From: Halomonas salinarum
GTDB lineage: Bacteria > Pseudomonadota > Gammaproteobacteria > Pseudomonadales > Halomonadaceae
NCBI RefSeq assembly: GCF_012062845.1
Contig: NZ_WWNB01000005.1
Location: 119,736-183,735, forward strand
Direction: 5' to 3'
DNA length: 64,000 bases
Of the stretch, positions 36,728-49,361 are shown piece by piece. The position numbers and the translations under genes were made by a program. The notes beneath the pieces are model-generated. The model was not told where the DNA came from. It worked only from the letters and a program-made list of their open reading frames with translations, and did not search any database. Positions within the stretch are counted from its first letter, which is position 1, and the number at the start of each line of letters is the position of its first letter.

Positions 36728-37793
36728 AGCGCTTTCGCATGCCCTGCCCCTCACTCAACTTCACCCAGCGCTGCTGTCGATAGCTGTCCAGACCCGCTTC
36801 CAGCAGCGTCATGACCTTGAGCGCCGAGCCGGCCTCGACCGGGTTCTCCGCTTGGCCGGCCATCGCATCCGCGATGCCCTGATAGTAGGCGAGATAATCG
36901 CCTGGCAGCGTCGGATGCTCACGAGCCACGAGCGACTGGGCGTTTTCATCCCAGGTACGCAGGGTGCCATGGTCCGTATCGACGCCCCACTCAGGCCCCG
37001 GTGTCTCGCCGGCCTTGAGCCGATCCTCCTGGGGGTCGAGGCCATACTTCACGTAGCTGCCCTGTGTGCCATGGGCGGCAAATCGCGGTGTCGGCTCGGC
37101 GATCAGTGCACTCGCCTTGAGCGTCACACGCCGCTCTTCATAGTCGAGCAGCGCCACGAAGTCGTCATCGGTCTTGGCGCCATCACGGCTGACGGCCAGG
37201 TCGAGGAGTATCCCCCGCGGCATGCCGAACAGTTCCAGCGCCTGGTCAAGCAGGTGCGGCCCCAGGTCGTACCAGATACCGCCACCGGGCTGCGCCTGCT
37301 CACGCCAACGGTCCTGCACGTCAGGGCGAAAGCGATCGAAGCGCGACTCAAGCGAGGTCAGCCGCCCCAGTTCACCGGAGGCCAGCAACGCCTTGAGGGT
37401 CAGGTAATCACTGTCCCAGCGGCGATTATGAAAGACCGAGAGCAGCCGGTCAGCTTCTTCGGCCAGCCCACGCAGTGTCTTCGCCTCCGAGACCGTCACG
37501 GTGAAGGGCTTGTCGACGACCACATGCTTGCCAGCGGCGAGTGCTGCCTTGGCTAGCGGGAAATGGGTCTGATTGGGGGTGGGAATCACCACCAGATCGA
37601 TATCGCTGCGCGCAAACAACGCCTGGGGTTTGGCCTCTACCGCCACCTCGGGGAGGCTGGCGTGCACCTTGTCGGCGTCGCTCGAGGAGATCGCCACCAA
37701 CTCAAGATTGGGTGTGGCCTGAATTAACGGCACGTGAAAGGTCTGGCTGGCGAAGCCGAAGCCCACCACGCCGACCGCAAACTTCTGCTTCAT
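36726..37793 (-). CDS. ydgJ: Gfo/Idh/MocA-family NAD(P)-dependent oxidoreductase YdgJ
   Basis: 355 residues. The N-terminal Rossmann domain starts VGVVGFGFASQTFHVPLI. Then come NQTHFPLAKAALAAGKHVVVDKPF, VFHNRRWDSDYLTLKALL, SRFDRFRPDVQDRWRE and GGIWYDLGPHLLDQALELFG, which holds the catalytic His of the family, and GSYVKYGLDPQEDRLK. These blocks match E. coli YdgJ closely along its length. The physiological substrate is not established; related enzymes act on sugars or inositols. It is transcribed toward nudE. Confidence 0.9.
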   Translation of the reverse strand: MKQKFAVGVVGFGFASQTFHVPLIQATPNLELVAISSSDADKVHASLPEVAVEAKPQALFARSDIDLVVIPTPNQTHFPLAKAALAAGKHVVVDKPFTVTVSEAKTLRGLAEEADRLLSVFHNRRWDSDYLTLKALLASGELGRLTSLESRFDRFRPDVQDRWREQAQPGGGIWYDLGPHLLDQALELFGMPRGILLDLAVSRDGAKTDDDFVALLDYEERRVTLKASALIAEPTPRFAAHGTQGSYVKYGLDPQEDRLKAGETPGPEWGVDTDHGTLRTWDENAQSLVAREHPTLPGDYLAYYQGIADAMAGQAENPVEAGSALKVMTLLEAGLDSYRQQRWVKLSEGQGMRKR

Positions 37794-38119
37794 CTAAGAT
37801 CCTTTAAACATATCGAAGAGATGGCCATCACAGGCGTGGAACTCGACACTATCGTGCTGCCACGCCCTTGCTCTGTAATAAACGTTCGGAAAACGTCGCA
37901 TCGACTTTGGTTGGATTAACCATACGCAAGAATGGCCGTCCTTTTCCAGCGTCGTGGCCATTCAACATCAGAGAGATGGGATTGATGTGACACAGGCGAG
38001 CCATGGAGCTCGCCACTTGGGCGGCAACTCATCGCTAAGCCGAGTCTCATAAAGGCCCGCGCCCTGGATACGAGCCTTGGACGCGGGACTTGTCATTGGC
38101 GGCTCAGCCAGGACGGCGC
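37794..38119. other. Intergenic region between ydgJ and ilvD
   Basis: 326 bases. It holds the ydgJ promoter and three hairpin-forming pairs: GAATGGCC/GGCCATTC (37930-37937 with 37956-37963), GGCGAG/CTCGCC (37995-38000 with 38009-38014) and CCCGCG/CGCGGG (38056-38061 with 38082-38087). No gene is supported. Confidence 0.5.
38056..38087 (-). terminator. Possible terminator of ilvD
   Basis: CCCGCG/CGCGGG, 33 bases past the ilvD stop, is followed on the minus strand by CCTTTATG. The stem is short with a 20-base loop, so this is tentative. Confidence 0.35.
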
Positions 38120-39964
38120 TCAGTCGAGCTTATCGAGATCGCGTACCGCACCCTTGTCGGCAGAGGTCGCCAACAGCGCATAGGCCTTGAGGGCCGCCGA
38201 CACCTTGCGGGTCCGCTCGATGGTAGGCTTCCAGGCCTTTTTGCCCCGCGCTTCCATGGCTTCGCGACGTGCCGTCAGGGTGGCATCATCGAGCAGCACG
38301 TCGATGCGGCGATGGGGAATATCGATGCGGATAGGATCGCCCTGCTCGACCAGCCCGATGGCACCACCGGCCGCCGCCTCCGGCGAGACATGGCCGATGG
38401 AAAGCCCCGAGGTGCCGCCCGAAAAGCGCCCGTCGGTCAACAGTGCACAGGCCTTGCCGAGCCCCTTGGACTTCAGATAGCTGGTCGGATAGAGCATCTC
38501 CTGCATGCCCGGGCCGCCTTTAGGGCCTTCGTAACGAATCACCACCACATCGCCCTCGCTGACCTTGTCGGCGAGGATGTGCTCGACCGCCTGGTCCTGG
38601 GACTCCACCACATGAGCACGGCCCTCGAAGACCAGGATGGAATCATCGACGCCGGCGGTCTTCACCACGCAGCCATCGACGGCGATATTGCCCTTGAGCA
38701 CGGCAAGCCCGCCCTGGGTCGAGAAGGCATGGGCGAGATCGCGGATACAGCCGGTGGCACGATCACCATCCAGGCTCGGCCAACGCGCGCTCTGGGAAAA
38801 TGCGGTCTGGGTGGGAATGCCGCCGGGGCCGGCGCGGAAGAACTCCACCACCTCGGGGCTTGGCGAGCGCATGATGTCCCACTCATCCAGCGCCTCGGCC
38901 AGGCTGTCGCCATAGACGGTCGGCACCCGGGTATCCAGCACCCCGGCCCGGTCGAGCTCGCCGAGAATCGCCATGATGCCGCCTGCCCGATGCACGTCCT
39001 CGATGTGGTACTTCTGGGTGTTGGGGGCCACCTTGCACAGCTGCGGGACTTCAAGGGACAGCCGGTCGATATCGGCCATGGTGAAGTCGACCTCGGCCTC
39101 CTGCGCCGCCGCCAGCAGATGCAGGATGGTGTTGGTGGAGCCGCCCATGGCGATATCCAGGGTCATGGCGTTCTTGAAGGCCGCCTTGTTGCCGATGGCG
39201 CGGGGCAACAGGTGCGCCTCATCGCCCTCGTAATAGCGCTTGGCCAGCTCGACGATGCGGTGACCGGCGGTCTCGAACAGGCGACGACGATCGGCGTGGG
39301 TGGCCAGCACCGTGCCGTTGCCGGGTAGCGCCAGGCCCAGGGCCTCGGTCAGGCAGTTCATCGAGTTGGCGGTGAACATGCCCGAGCAGCTGCCGCAGGT
39401 TGGGCAGGCGCTGCGCTCGACTTCGCTCAGCGTCTCGTCGTCGACGCTGTCATCGGCGGCCATCACCATGGCATCGACCAGGTCGAGGCCATGATCCAGC
39501 AGTTTGGTCTTGCCAGCCTCCATGGGCCCGCCGGAGACGAAGATCACCGGCACGTTGAGGCGCATGGCGGCCATCAACATGCCCGGGGTGATCTTGTCGC
39601 AGTTGGAGATGCACACCAGGGCATCGGCGCAGTGGGCGTTGACCATGTACTCGACGCTGTCGGCGATGATGTCGCGGCTGGGCAGCGAATAAAGCATGCC
39701 GTCATGGCCCATGGCGATGCCGTCGTCCACGGCGATGGTGTTGAATTCCTTGGCCACGCCTCCGGCCTTCTCGATCTCGCGGGCCACCAGCTGGCCCATG
39801 TCCTTGAGATGCACATGGCCCGGCACGAACTGGGTGAAGGAGTTGGCGACGGCGATGATCGGCTTGTGGAAGTCGTCATCCTTCATGCCTGTGGCACGCC
39901 ACAGGGCCCGGGCGCCGGCCATATTACGACCAGCGGTAGTAGTGCGAGAGCGATATTCGGGCAT
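38120..39964 (-). CDS. ilvD: Dihydroxy-acid dehydratase
   Basis: 614 residues, the typical IlvD length. It dehydrates dihydroxy-isovalerate and dihydroxy-methylvalerate in valine, leucine and isoleucine synthesis. Iron-sulfur cysteines lie in [12 protein letters not shown] and [18 protein letters not shown]. Further blocks are [20 protein letters not shown] and [20 protein letters not shown]. The start [26 protein letters not shown] is conserved. It stands alone, away from other ilv genes; no leader peptide is seen. Confidence 0.97.
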   Translation of the reverse strand: MPEYRSRTTTAGRNMAGARALWRATGMKDDDFHKPIIAVANSFTQFVPGHVHLKDMGQLVAREIEKAGGVAKEFNTIAVDDGIAMGHDGMLYSLPSRDIIADSVEYMVNAHCADALVCISNCDKITPGMLMAAMRLNVPVIFVSGGPMEAGKTKLLDHGLDLVDAMVMAADDSVDDETLSEVERSACPTCGSCSGMFTANSMNCLTEALGLALPGNGTVLATHADRRRLFETAGHRIVELAKRYYEGDEAHLLPRAIGNKAAFKNAMTLDIAMGGSTNTILHLLAAAQEAEVDFTMADIDRLSLEVPQLCKVAPNTQKYHIEDVHRAGGIMAILGELDRAGVLDTRVPTVYGDSLAEALDEWDIMRSPSPEVVEFFRAGPGGIPTQTAFSQSARWPSLDGDRATGCIRDLAHAFSTQGGLAVLKGNIAVDGCVVKTAGVDDSILVFEGRAHVVESQDQAVEHILADKVSEGDVVVIRYEGPKGGPGMQEMLYPTSYLKSKGLGKACALLTDGRFSGGTSGLSIGHVSPEAAAGGAIGLVEQGDPIRIDIPHRRIDVLLDDATLTARREAMEARGKKAWKPTIERTRKVSAALKAYALLATSADKGAVRDLDKLD

Positions 39965-40304
39965 GCGATCCTCGTGTCTTCATGCGCGTCTCGTGTTCAG
40001 AGACATTCGTATTATCTTGCCGCCATAATCGCTGCCGGGCGCCCGGAGTCCAGCAAGCCGCAGATTCTTACACGCCCCCGCCCGCCAGGGAAGTGCGCTT
40101 GCCGGGTTGCACTGTCTGGCGCATCTGACAAGCCTATGGCGTCACCAGTCGCCCCTCCACAAGCGGCAGGCGTCATTGAGCCAGGGCCTCGACATCTTCT
40201 GGATCATGGCTGACAACAGCACCGTCCTTTCATGAAAAGGGCCCCTTATGGGGCCCTGCTGCGCAACATTATTAAGCGCGATTGGCGACGGCTTGCTAAA
40301 AGGC
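39965..40304. other. Intergenic region between ilvD and lon
   Basis: 340 bases. The lon terminator hairpin is at 40238-40257; the rest must hold the ilvD promoter, but no clear -35/-10 pair is evident. No gene is seen. Confidence 0.5.
40234..40257 (-). terminator. Rho-independent terminator of lon
   Basis: AGGGCCCC pairs with GGGGCCCT around TTAT. On the minus strand it is followed by TTTTCATG. It lies 48 bases past the lon stop. Confidence 0.82.
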
Positions 40305-42737
<2,433 letters not shown>

Positions 42738-42863
42738 GATCCATCCTGTGGTCCAGTTGGTCGTTTGACCCATGGCCAAGGGATGCGGGCGGCGAGCGCC
42801 AACTTCAAGTCATGCCCTGTGTCGCGGGCAAGCTGGGCCCAGCCAGCACTGGGCCCGATCATC

Positions 42864-44117
42864 TCAGAACAGGGGCGGCAGGGGGCGACCGTTGATGCTT
42901 GGCTGTCCGCTTTCGATAAGGATATCCAGGCGCTCGGTGGTCCTGGGCAGGCCCAACTGCATCAGCGCCATTGGCGGCACACCCTGCCATTCGAACTGAC
43001 CATTGAATCGCCGTACCCAGCGCAGTTGCTGCTTGCGCTGATCGAGATGCTCAAGCGAAAGACGCTCAGCATCCTCGCCATCGAAGGTCAATTCACCGCT
43101 CAGGCGCGTATCCACATTCAGCATATCGCTCTGAACAGTGAGGTGCTTGAGCGTCAATTGGGGTGAATCATCAAGCAACGCCAGCAGGTGCGGCTCAAGT
43201 CGCTCGATCAATGCCTCAAGCTCGGCCTCGTCGAGCGCACCGACCGGTTTGCCCGCTTCAGTCTCAGCATCGATGGCGGTCTCGAGCGCACGCACGGCGT
43301 CGGCATTGACACGCGATAGCGAGAAGGCGAGTTCACCCGAAAGAAGGGGTTCATCGTCGACGCGCGCTTCGCCGAGCTTGAGGGTGCCGCCAAGCTGCAA
43401 TTCCTCGGCACCGAGACTCAGCTCGCCCTGATAACTCAGCGCGTCGAGCGCTACGGAGGGCTTGTTATCGCGATCAAGCTTCAGGCTCTCCAGTGCAAAA
43501 CTCGCCTGCTGCTCCCGCTCCGCAACTTCGTCATCCTGACGATAGTGCGAGGACAGGGTCAGGCGCCCCACTTCGATACTCTCCTGATGCTTCCGAATAT
43601 TAAAGGGCGCGATCTCGCCCGACAGGCGCACGTCACCCGGCTTTCCTTCAAGCGTCAGGAAGCCGCCGTTCATCGCTAAATTAGCGCCATCGACCTGGCT
43701 CTCGAAGGTGGCAAGATCAAGCCGCCCGGTAAATTCACCGCTCAGGGTCTCGAGTTCAGCATGCCAGCGCGGCGGTGCCGCCTCGAGCTTGTCGGCGAAC
43801 AGTGCCTGGTCATCAGGCCCCAAGGCCATTTCCAGTTCACCCGACAGACGCGTGTTCGTAACACCGTGTCGAGCGCTGTAGGGCAGGTGCAAACGCCAGC
43901 CTTCATCGGGCCTGGGCGTGACAACAATCTCGCCACGCGAGGTAAACCAGCCCTGCTCGGTCTTCTGACGCTCGATCGTGACACCATCGCTCTCGCTCAG
44001 CGACTCGAGGCTGCGCGAGAGCTCGTCATCGAACCGCTCACTCGAGTAGGCCTGAGCGGCAAGATAGCCGCCCCCGAGCACGACGACCGCGGTTACGGCC
44101 ATGAATCCCTTGCGCAT
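42864..44117 (-). CDS. YdgA-like DUF945 envelope protein
   Basis: 417 residues. One N-terminal hydrophobic anchor (MAVTAVVVLGGGYLAAQAY) is followed by SSERFDDELSRSLESL and a large beta-rich periplasmic part with repeated short strands (GELELxxG-type patterns). The arrangement matches the DUF945/YdgA family of inner-membrane anchored proteins. Family members associate with the cell envelope and some affect motility or outer-membrane homeostasis, but the function is not established. It runs in the same direction as lon. Confidence 0.75.
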   Translation of the reverse strand: MRKGFMAVTAVVVLGGGYLAAQAYSSERFDDELSRSLESLSESDGVTIERQKTEQGWFTSRGEIVVTPRPDEGWRLHLPYSARHGVTNTRLSGELEMALGPDDQALFADKLEAAPPRWHAELETLSGEFTGRLDLATFESQVDGANLAMNGGFLTLEGKPGDVRLSGEIAPFNIRKHQESIEVGRLTLSSHYRQDDEVAEREQQASFALESLKLDRDNKPSVALDALSYQGELSLGAEELQLGGTLKLGEARVDDEPLLSGELAFSLSRVNADAVRALETAIDAETEAGKPVGALDEAELEALIERLEPHLLALLDDSPQLTLKHLTVQSDMLNVDTRLSGELTFDGEDAERLSLEHLDQRKQQLRWVRRFNGQFEWQGVPPMALMQLGLPRTTERLDILIESGQPSINGRPLPPLF

Positions 44118-44248
44118 CGTGTTCCCTCACTGGCAATGATCATCGCTTGGCGATGGTGAATGAATGTGTCCGCATCCGAGACATGCTGACGACCTGTCGA
44201 GACCCCGCAGTGGCGTGGCGGCAGAAAGTCGTGGCGTAGCGGCGTGGC

Positions 44249-44722
44249 TCAGTGCAGCCACAGCCAGAGGTGAATCGTGCTCCAGGCATAGATACCCGCC
44301 AGCACGTCATCGATCATGATGCCGAAGCCGCCGGCTACGCGCCGGTCAGCCCAACGGATCGGCCAGGGCTTGTAGATGTCGAAGACACGGAAGATGGCAA
44401 AGCCCCAGAGCGCCGCCTCCCACGAAAACGGCACCGCCGCCATGGTGATCCAGTAGCCGACAAATTCGTCCCAGACGATCCCCGAATGGTCGTGAACGCC
44501 TAGATCACGGGAGGTGCGATCACACAGCCAAATTCCCAGGAAGTAGGCCACCACCACCACCCCGAGGTACCAGGATAGTGGCAAGTCGGTCATCAGCCAG
44601 TAGAAGGGTATGGCGGCCAGGGTGCCGAAGGTTCCTGGAGCAAAGGGAACCACACCGCTGCCCAGGCCAAAGGCCAGAAAGTGGCTGGGGCGTCGCCAAA
44701 CGCTGCCCGGTGCACGATTCAT
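44249..44722 (-). CDS. pgpA: Phosphatidylglycerophosphatase A
   Basis: 157 residues with several transmembrane helices. PgpA removes the phosphate from phosphatidylglycerol-phosphate in the inner membrane. Family motifs: FLAFGLGSGVVPFAPGTFGTLAAIPFYW, GIVWDEFVGYWITM, FRVFDIYKPWPI and GGFGIMIDDVLAGIYA. Its ATG overlaps the thiL stop (ATGA, 44719-44722). It ends the rib-nus-thiL run, the conserved gammaproteobacterial order. Confidence 0.95.
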   Translation of the reverse strand: MNRAPGSVWRRPSHFLAFGLGSGVVPFAPGTFGTLAAIPFYWLMTDLPLSWYLGVVVVAYFLGIWLCDRTSRDLGVHDHSGIVWDEFVGYWITMAAVPFSWEAALWGFAIFRVFDIYKPWPIRWADRRVAGGFGIMIDDVLAGIYAWSTIHLWLWLH

Positions 44723-45711
44723 GACGTGACTCCTGAAAAGTGTTGCCAGCCGCCAGGGCCGGTCGCTTCCACACCGTGAATGCCAGGCGCGGCAGTGAAG
44801 CGTCCGATAACCGTCAGTGGCACGCCGAGAGCATCCAGCGCCTGGCGGGCCGACTCAAGGGCTGCAGGTGGCAGGCCGATCAGCAGCTCGTAGTCATCGC
44901 CGCCGCTGAGTGCCGCCCGTTGTGCGCCCTCCCCCAATCGCTCGACTAGCCCCTTGGCAAGCGGGAGTGCCTCGATATCGAGGTCGGCGCCAAGCCCTGA
45001 TGCATCGCAAAGATGCTGAAGATCGGCGAGCAGACCGTCTGACACATCGATCGCGGCACTGGCAAGCCCGCGTAGCGCCTGCCCGGCGTCGAGGCGCGGT
45101 TCAGGCAGAAGATAGGCGGCAAGCAACGGGTCGTCTAGCGAGCGCTCACCCGCCTGCCAGGCGGCGAGACCGCCGGCGCCGCCACCTAAGGTACCGGTAA
45201 CGGCCAGCAGATCTCCCTCCCGGGCACCATGACGGGTCAGCGCTTCGCCGGGAGGCACCTCACCGTGCACGGTGACGCTCACCGACAGTGCGCCGCGCGT
45301 CACATCGCCACCCACCAGATCGGTGCCGGTGCGGGCACAAAGCTCATCGAAGCCTTGGGCGAAGGGTGCCAGCCAGGCATCGTCGGCGTGATCGAGGGTA
45401 AGCGCCATCAGACACCAGCGAGGCTTGGCGCCCATCGCTGCCAGATCGCTCAGGCTGACCGCCAGCGCCCGGTGGCCAATCGCCGAGGCAGGGGCCTCGC
45501 CAGGAAAGTGAACCTCGGCCACCGAGGTATCGACACTGACCGCCAGCTGCTGGCCCGGCGTGGGCGCAAGCAGGGTGCAGTCATCGCCGACGCCCAGCAC
45601 CACGCCAGCGCTGCGTGCTGGACGCGTGAAGTGGCGAGCGATCATATCGAACTCGCTCGGCGAAGCACCCGAATCGGGGGATGGCGTCGGCGTCTGCATC
45701 ACGGATGACAT
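44719..45711 (-). CDS. thiL: Thiamine-monophosphate kinase
   Basis: 330 residues from ATG 45711 (MSSVMQTPTPSP). Earlier in-frame codons overlap nusB. ThiL makes thiamine diphosphate from thiamine monophosphate. Conserved: SEFDMIARHF near the start; GVGDDCTLL; DLAAMGAKPRWCLMAL; GGDVTRG; ISVSDGLLADL-type AIDVSDGLLADLQHLC; and GGDDYELLIGLP. The start is one base after the nusB stop (TGACATG), and the end overlaps pgpA by four bases. An ATG at 45699 is a possible alternative start. Confidence 0.95.
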   Translation of the reverse strand: MSSVMQTPTPSPDSGASPSEFDMIARHFTRPARSAGVVLGVGDDCTLLAPTPGQQLAVSVDTSVAEVHFPGEAPASAIGHRALAVSLSDLAAMGAKPRWCLMALTLDHADDAWLAPFAQGFDELCARTGTDLVGGDVTRGALSVSVTVHGEVPPGEALTRHGAREGDLLAVTGTLGGGAGGLAAWQAGERSLDDPLLAAYLLPEPRLDAGQALRGLASAAIDVSDGLLADLQHLCDASGLGADLDIEALPLAKGLVERLGEGAQRAALSGGDDYELLIGLPPAALESARQALDALGVPLTVIGRFTAAPGIHGVEATGPGGWQHFSGVTS

Positions 45712-45712
45712 G

Positions 45713-46222
45713 TCAGCGGCGGGCGCTGACCTCAGAATAGCGCAGGCGCGCCGCGAGCTTGTCGAGTAGACCGTTGATGTACTTGTGGCCGTCGGTGGCA
45801 CCAAACGACTTGGCAAGCTCCACGCCTTCGTTGATCACCGCCCGATAGGGGACCTCGAGACGGCGAGACAGCTCGTAAGTGCCCAGGCGAAGAATCGCCA
45901 GTTCAACACCGTCGAGGTCATCGAGTTGACGATCCAGCAGCGGCACGATCGACGCATCCAGTTCGGTCTGGAAGCGCACCACGTTGTGCACCAGCTCATG
46001 GAAGAGCGCCAGATCGGCGATCTCCATGACCTTGTGCCAGTTCTCGTGATCCTCGAGATCTTCATCGGCCGTCTGGCCTCGGAACTCGGCCTCGATGGTA
46101 CTCACCGGTTTGCCGGTCATCTGCCACGTATAGATGGCCTGCACCGCCAGTTCGCGGGCAGCATGGCGGGCAAGCTGGCTCTTCGAAGGCGAGCGGCGCT
46201 CGTTATCCGAGGAACGGCTCAT
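45713..46222 (-). CDS. nusB: Transcription antitermination protein NusB
   Basis: 169 residues. NusB with NusE binds boxA and promotes rRNA antitermination. The all-helical family signature is present: [20 protein letters not shown] near the N-terminus, then [26 protein letters not shown] and [34 protein letters not shown]. Its ATG overlaps the ribH stop (46219-46222), and thiL starts one base after its own stop. Confidence 0.96.
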   Translation of the reverse strand: MSRSSDNERRSPSKSQLARHAARELAVQAIYTWQMTGKPVSTIEAEFRGQTADEDLEDHENWHKVMEIADLALFHELVHNVVRFQTELDASIVPLLDRQLDDLDGVELAILRLGTYELSRRLEVPYRAVINEGVELAKSFGATDGHKYINGLLDKLAARLRYSEVSARR

Positions 46223-46701
46223 TCCTCACCTCCGAAATGCTTGAGCAACGAGACCATTTCCATGGCAGCCATGGCCGCCTCCGAGCCCTTGTTACCGGCC
46301 TTGGTGCCGGCGCGCTCGATGGCCTGCTCGATCGAATTGACGGTCAGCACGCCATTGGCGACCGGGGTATCGAACTCAAGCTGCAGGTTACTTAGCGCGC
46401 TGTTGCAGCTGCCGGCGACATGCTCGAAATGCGGAGTACCGCCGCGAATGACCGCGCCGAGGGCGATGACCGCATCCGGGCTTGCGACCTGGAGGGCACG
46501 CTTGACCGCCAGCGGCAGCTCCCAGGCACCCGGCACATGGACAATGTCGATGTGTTCGGAGTCCACGCCATGGCGAACCAGGCTGTCCACGGCACCTTCG
46601 ACCAGGCTATCGACCACATGGTGGTTGAAGCGGCCGACCACGATTACATAGCGGCCATCAACGTCGGTGAAGTTACCTTCGACTTGGGAGATCGGTTGCA
46701 T
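46219..46701 (-). CDS. ribH: 6,7-Dimethyl-8-ribityllumazine synthase
   Basis: 160 residues from ATG 46701 ([14 protein letters not shown]), with AGGA about nine bases ahead; ATG 46710 is the alternative. The penultimate riboflavin step. Conserved: [51 protein letters not shown] and [20 protein letters not shown]. Overlaps nusB by four bases. The upstream part of the open frame is not homologous. Confidence 0.96.
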   Translation of the reverse strand: MQPISQVEGNFTDVDGRYVIVVGRFNHHVVDSLVEGAVDSLVRHGVDSEHIDIVHVPGAWELPLAVKRALQVASPDAVIALGAVIRGGTPHFEHVAGSCNSALSNLQLEFDTPVANGVLTVNSIEQAIERAGTKAGNKGSEAAMAAMEMVSLLKHFGGEE

Positions 46702-46817
46702 GCTTGTCATCCTGCTTGAATCTTTACGGCGCCCCGTGGGGCGCTTCTCGGGTGTTGCGTTCAGCGCCGTGGCATGGCGCTCGCTGAGCGATGCCACGGG
46801 CAGTACGGTATCAGGGC

Positions 46818-48026
46818 TCAGGGGCTCAGTCGCTCGACCACTTCCAGGTCGAAACCAGAGAGCGCCGAAAACTTCCAGGGCGAGCTCAGAAGACGCATCT
46901 TGCCGACACCCAGGTGCCTGAGGATCTGCGAACCGGTGCCGATGGTCAGGTAATTGCCGGCACCATCGGAGTCACTTGAGCGCGGTGCACGCTTGCGCTC
47001 GAGCAGGACATCAAGCTGATCTTTCAGGTCAGTGCTCTGGCGGGCGTCATCGAGCAGCACGAAGACGCCACTATCGGCTTGGGCGATCTCGGCAAGTGCC
47101 TGGTGAGCGGTCCAGCTCTGGTGGCCGGGGCGGGTCAAGGTCAAGATATCGCGCAGCGTGTCGGCCAGATGGACACGCACCGTGGTCAGCTCTTCGGGAC
47201 GGGGCGTTCCCTTGACCAACGCCATATGATGGGCGCCCTGAATGCTGTCGCGGAAGACATGCAGGGTCAGCTCACCATGATCCGTTTCCACGGGCGTCGC
47301 TTCCAGATGATCCACGGTCTGCTCGGTATGGATGCGGTAGTGGATCAGATCCGCAATGGTGCCCATCTTCAGATCATGTTCGGCGGCGAAACGTTCGAGC
47401 TCCGGGCGACGCGCCATGCTGCCATCATCGTTCATCACTTCACATATCACACCGCTGGGGTCGAGCCCGGCGATCGACGCCAGATCGCATGCTGCCTCGG
47501 TGTGGCCCGCGCGACGCAATACGCCGCCCGGTTCTGCCATCAGCGGGAAGATATGACCCGGCTGTACGATATCGGCAGCCTTGGCATCGCGCGCCGAGGC
47601 AGCGCGTACGGTACGCGCCCGATCAGCCGCGGAGATGCCGGTCGAGACCCCCTCGGCGGCTTCGATGGAGAGGGTGAACTTGGTGCCAAAGCCCGAACCA
47701 TTGTCGTGCACCATCAGCGGCAGCTTGAGACGCTCGCAGCGCTCGCGGGTCATCGGCAGGCAAATCAGGCCACGGGCATGTCGCGCCATGAAGTTGATAT
47801 GCGCGGCCTCGACCTTTTCGGCGGCCATGATGACATCGCCTTCGTTCTCGCGATCCTCATCGTCCATGAGGATCACCATCTTGCCCTGACGGATGTCCTC
47901 GATCAGGTCCTCGATACGCGCCAGATCGCCGGCAGCTGGGGCTGTCTCGGCTTGATCATGCGAGCTCTGATCGTTCGCGGTCTGGGGAGCCGCGTCCTGA
48001 GAAGACAGGTCCTTGGAAAGCGCCAT
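46818..48026 (-). CDS. ribB: 3,4-Dihydroxy-2-butanone-4-phosphate synthase with degenerate GTP cyclohydrolase II domain
   Basis: 402 residues. The N-terminal DHBP synthase domain (about 37-240) is intact: [46 protein letters not shown] and [16 protein letters not shown]. It makes the four-carbon riboflavin precursor. The C-terminal half resembles GTP cyclohydrolase II (residues about 255-400) but has no cysteine at the zinc-binding positions expected after RVH; it reads [12 protein letters not shown] instead. That half is therefore almost certainly inactive. The first 35 residues are a Gln/Ser/Ala-rich extension. A separate cyclohydrolase must lie elsewhere in the genome. Confidence 0.92.
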   Translation of the reverse strand: MALSKDLSSQDAAPQTANDQSSHDQAETAPAAGDLARIEDLIEDIRQGKMVILMDDEDRENEGDVIMAAEKVEAAHINFMARHARGLICLPMTRERCERLKLPLMVHDNGSGFGTKFTLSIEAAEGVSTGISAADRARTVRAASARDAKAADIVQPGHIFPLMAEPGGVLRRAGHTEAACDLASIAGLDPSGVICEVMNDDGSMARRPELERFAAEHDLKMGTIADLIHYRIHTEQTVDHLEATPVETDHGELTLHVFRDSIQGAHHMALVKGTPRPEELTTVRVHLADTLRDILTLTRPGHQSWTAHQALAEIAQADSGVFVLLDDARQSTDLKDQLDVLLERKRAPRSSDSDGAGNYLTIGTGSQILRHLGVGKMRLLSSPWKFSALSGFDLEVVERLSP

Positions 48027-48198
48027 GAGGTCTCCGAATTACTGTGCGTACTGGCGTCAACGGGAGGCGCCGACTAGCGGGGCGCCATTGAAAAGCTGCC
48101 GCCTGAGGGCTGCCGATAAATGGTGCCAGAATAAGATCGGCGCTCAGGGTACCTTGGCAAGCCGTGCGGCGCCAGCATTGGGCCGCCGCAAGCCGACC

Positions 48199-49332
48199 TC
48201 AGGACGACTGACGCAATGGACGGGCAATGATTCGCCAGTCCCGCCCAACGGCACGCATGTCGAGTATCTCCAGCGGCCGCTGTTGCGCCATGCGCTCGAG
48301 CCCGGGCAAGGCGAATAGCGGACGCGCCTCGCCACCGAGCAGGGTCGGCGCCACGAACAGCTGCATCTCGTCGACAAGCTCGGCATCCAGCATGCCCCCG
48401 GCAAGGGTCGCGCCGGTTTCGAGCAACACTTCGTTGGCCTGTTCCTCGCGGGCCAGATGGTCGAGCAACGCGGCCAGATCGACGCGCCCCTGGTCGGTCG
48501 ATGGCAAATGCAGCACCTCGGCACCTGCCGCCTCGAGGCGCGCCCGACGTTCGTCGTCTCGACTGCATGTCGCCACCAGGGTGCGTCCAGGCTCACTCAG
48601 ACAGGCCGCCGCCAGAGGAAGGCGTAACTGGGAATCGACGATCACCCGCAGCGGCTGGCGGCGAGCGATCGCCTCACCGTCCTCCAGGTCGAGTTGAGAG
48701 GCCCGCACCGTGAGCCGAGAGTTGTCGAAGATGATCGAATCGACACCGCTGATCACGGCACTGGAACGGGCACGCAAGCGCTGCACCTCGGTACGCGCGC
48801 GAGGTCCCGTGATCCATTGGGATTCGCCGGATTGCATTGCTGTTCGCCCATCAAGGCTCATCGCCATCTTCATGCGCACGAACGGTCGCCCCCGTGTCAT
48901 GCGCGAGAGAAAGCCCGGATTCAATGCCCTCGCCTCTTCCTCGAGCAGCCCGCACTCTACCTCGATGCCGGCCTCGCGCAGCATGGCAAAGCCCTGCCCG
49001 GCAACCGCTTCATGAGGGTCCTGCATCGCGGCCACGACCTTTTTCACCCCGGCCTTGATCAAGGCCTCGGCGCAGGGGCCCGTACGGCCATGATGCGCGC
49101 AGGGCTCGAGGGTCACATAGGCAGTGGCACCGTGAGCGGCATCGCCGGCATCAGACAACGCATGAATCTCGGCATGGGGCTCACCGGCGCGAGCATGATA
49201 GCCCTCACCGACAATACATCGACGCCTGACCAGCACACAGCCGACCCGCGGGTTCGGGTCGGTGGTGTAAAGACCGCGGCGTGCCAGCGTCAGGGCACGG
49301 GCCATAAAGGCTTCAGGCGTCGAGGTAGGCAT
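48199..49332 (-). CDS. ribD: Bifunctional riboflavin biosynthesis deaminase/reductase RibD
   Basis: 377 residues. The N-terminal deaminase half has the zinc ligands HAE and PCAHHGRTGPC. The C-terminal reductase half starts RPFVRMKMAMSLDGRTAM and includes GVDSIIFDNSRLTVR. Together they convert the first pyrimidine intermediate of riboflavin synthesis. The next minus-strand gene is ribBA, 172 bases on, where ribE would normally sit. nrdR lies 29 bases upstream. Confidence 0.95.
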   Translation of the reverse strand: MPTSTPEAFMARALTLARRGLYTTDPNPRVGCVLVRRRCIVGEGYHARAGEPHAEIHALSDAGDAAHGATAYVTLEPCAHHGRTGPCAEALIKAGVKKVVAAMQDPHEAVAGQGFAMLREAGIEVECGLLEEEARALNPGFLSRMTRGRPFVRMKMAMSLDGRTAMQSGESQWITGPRARTEVQRLRARSSAVISGVDSIIFDNSRLTVRASQLDLEDGEAIARRQPLRVIVDSQLRLPLAAACLSEPGRTLVATCSRDDERRARLEAAGAEVLHLPSTDQGRVDLAALLDHLAREEQANEVLLETGATLAGGMLDAELVDEMQLFVAPTLLGGEARPLFALPGLERMAQQRPLEILDMRAVGRDWRIIARPLRQSS

Positions 49333-49361
49333 GAGTATCCTGTATCGGGGAAGTGTCCGGG

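Noticed and set aside
38090..39328. Plus-strand ORF of 412 codons
   Set aside because: Antisense of ilvD; such long shadows are common at this GC content.
47079..48077. Plus-strand ORF of 332 codons
   Set aside because: Antisense of the RibB gene.
48027..48198. FMN riboswitch upstream of ribBA
   Set aside because: None of the conserved RFN core segments is present in the gap.
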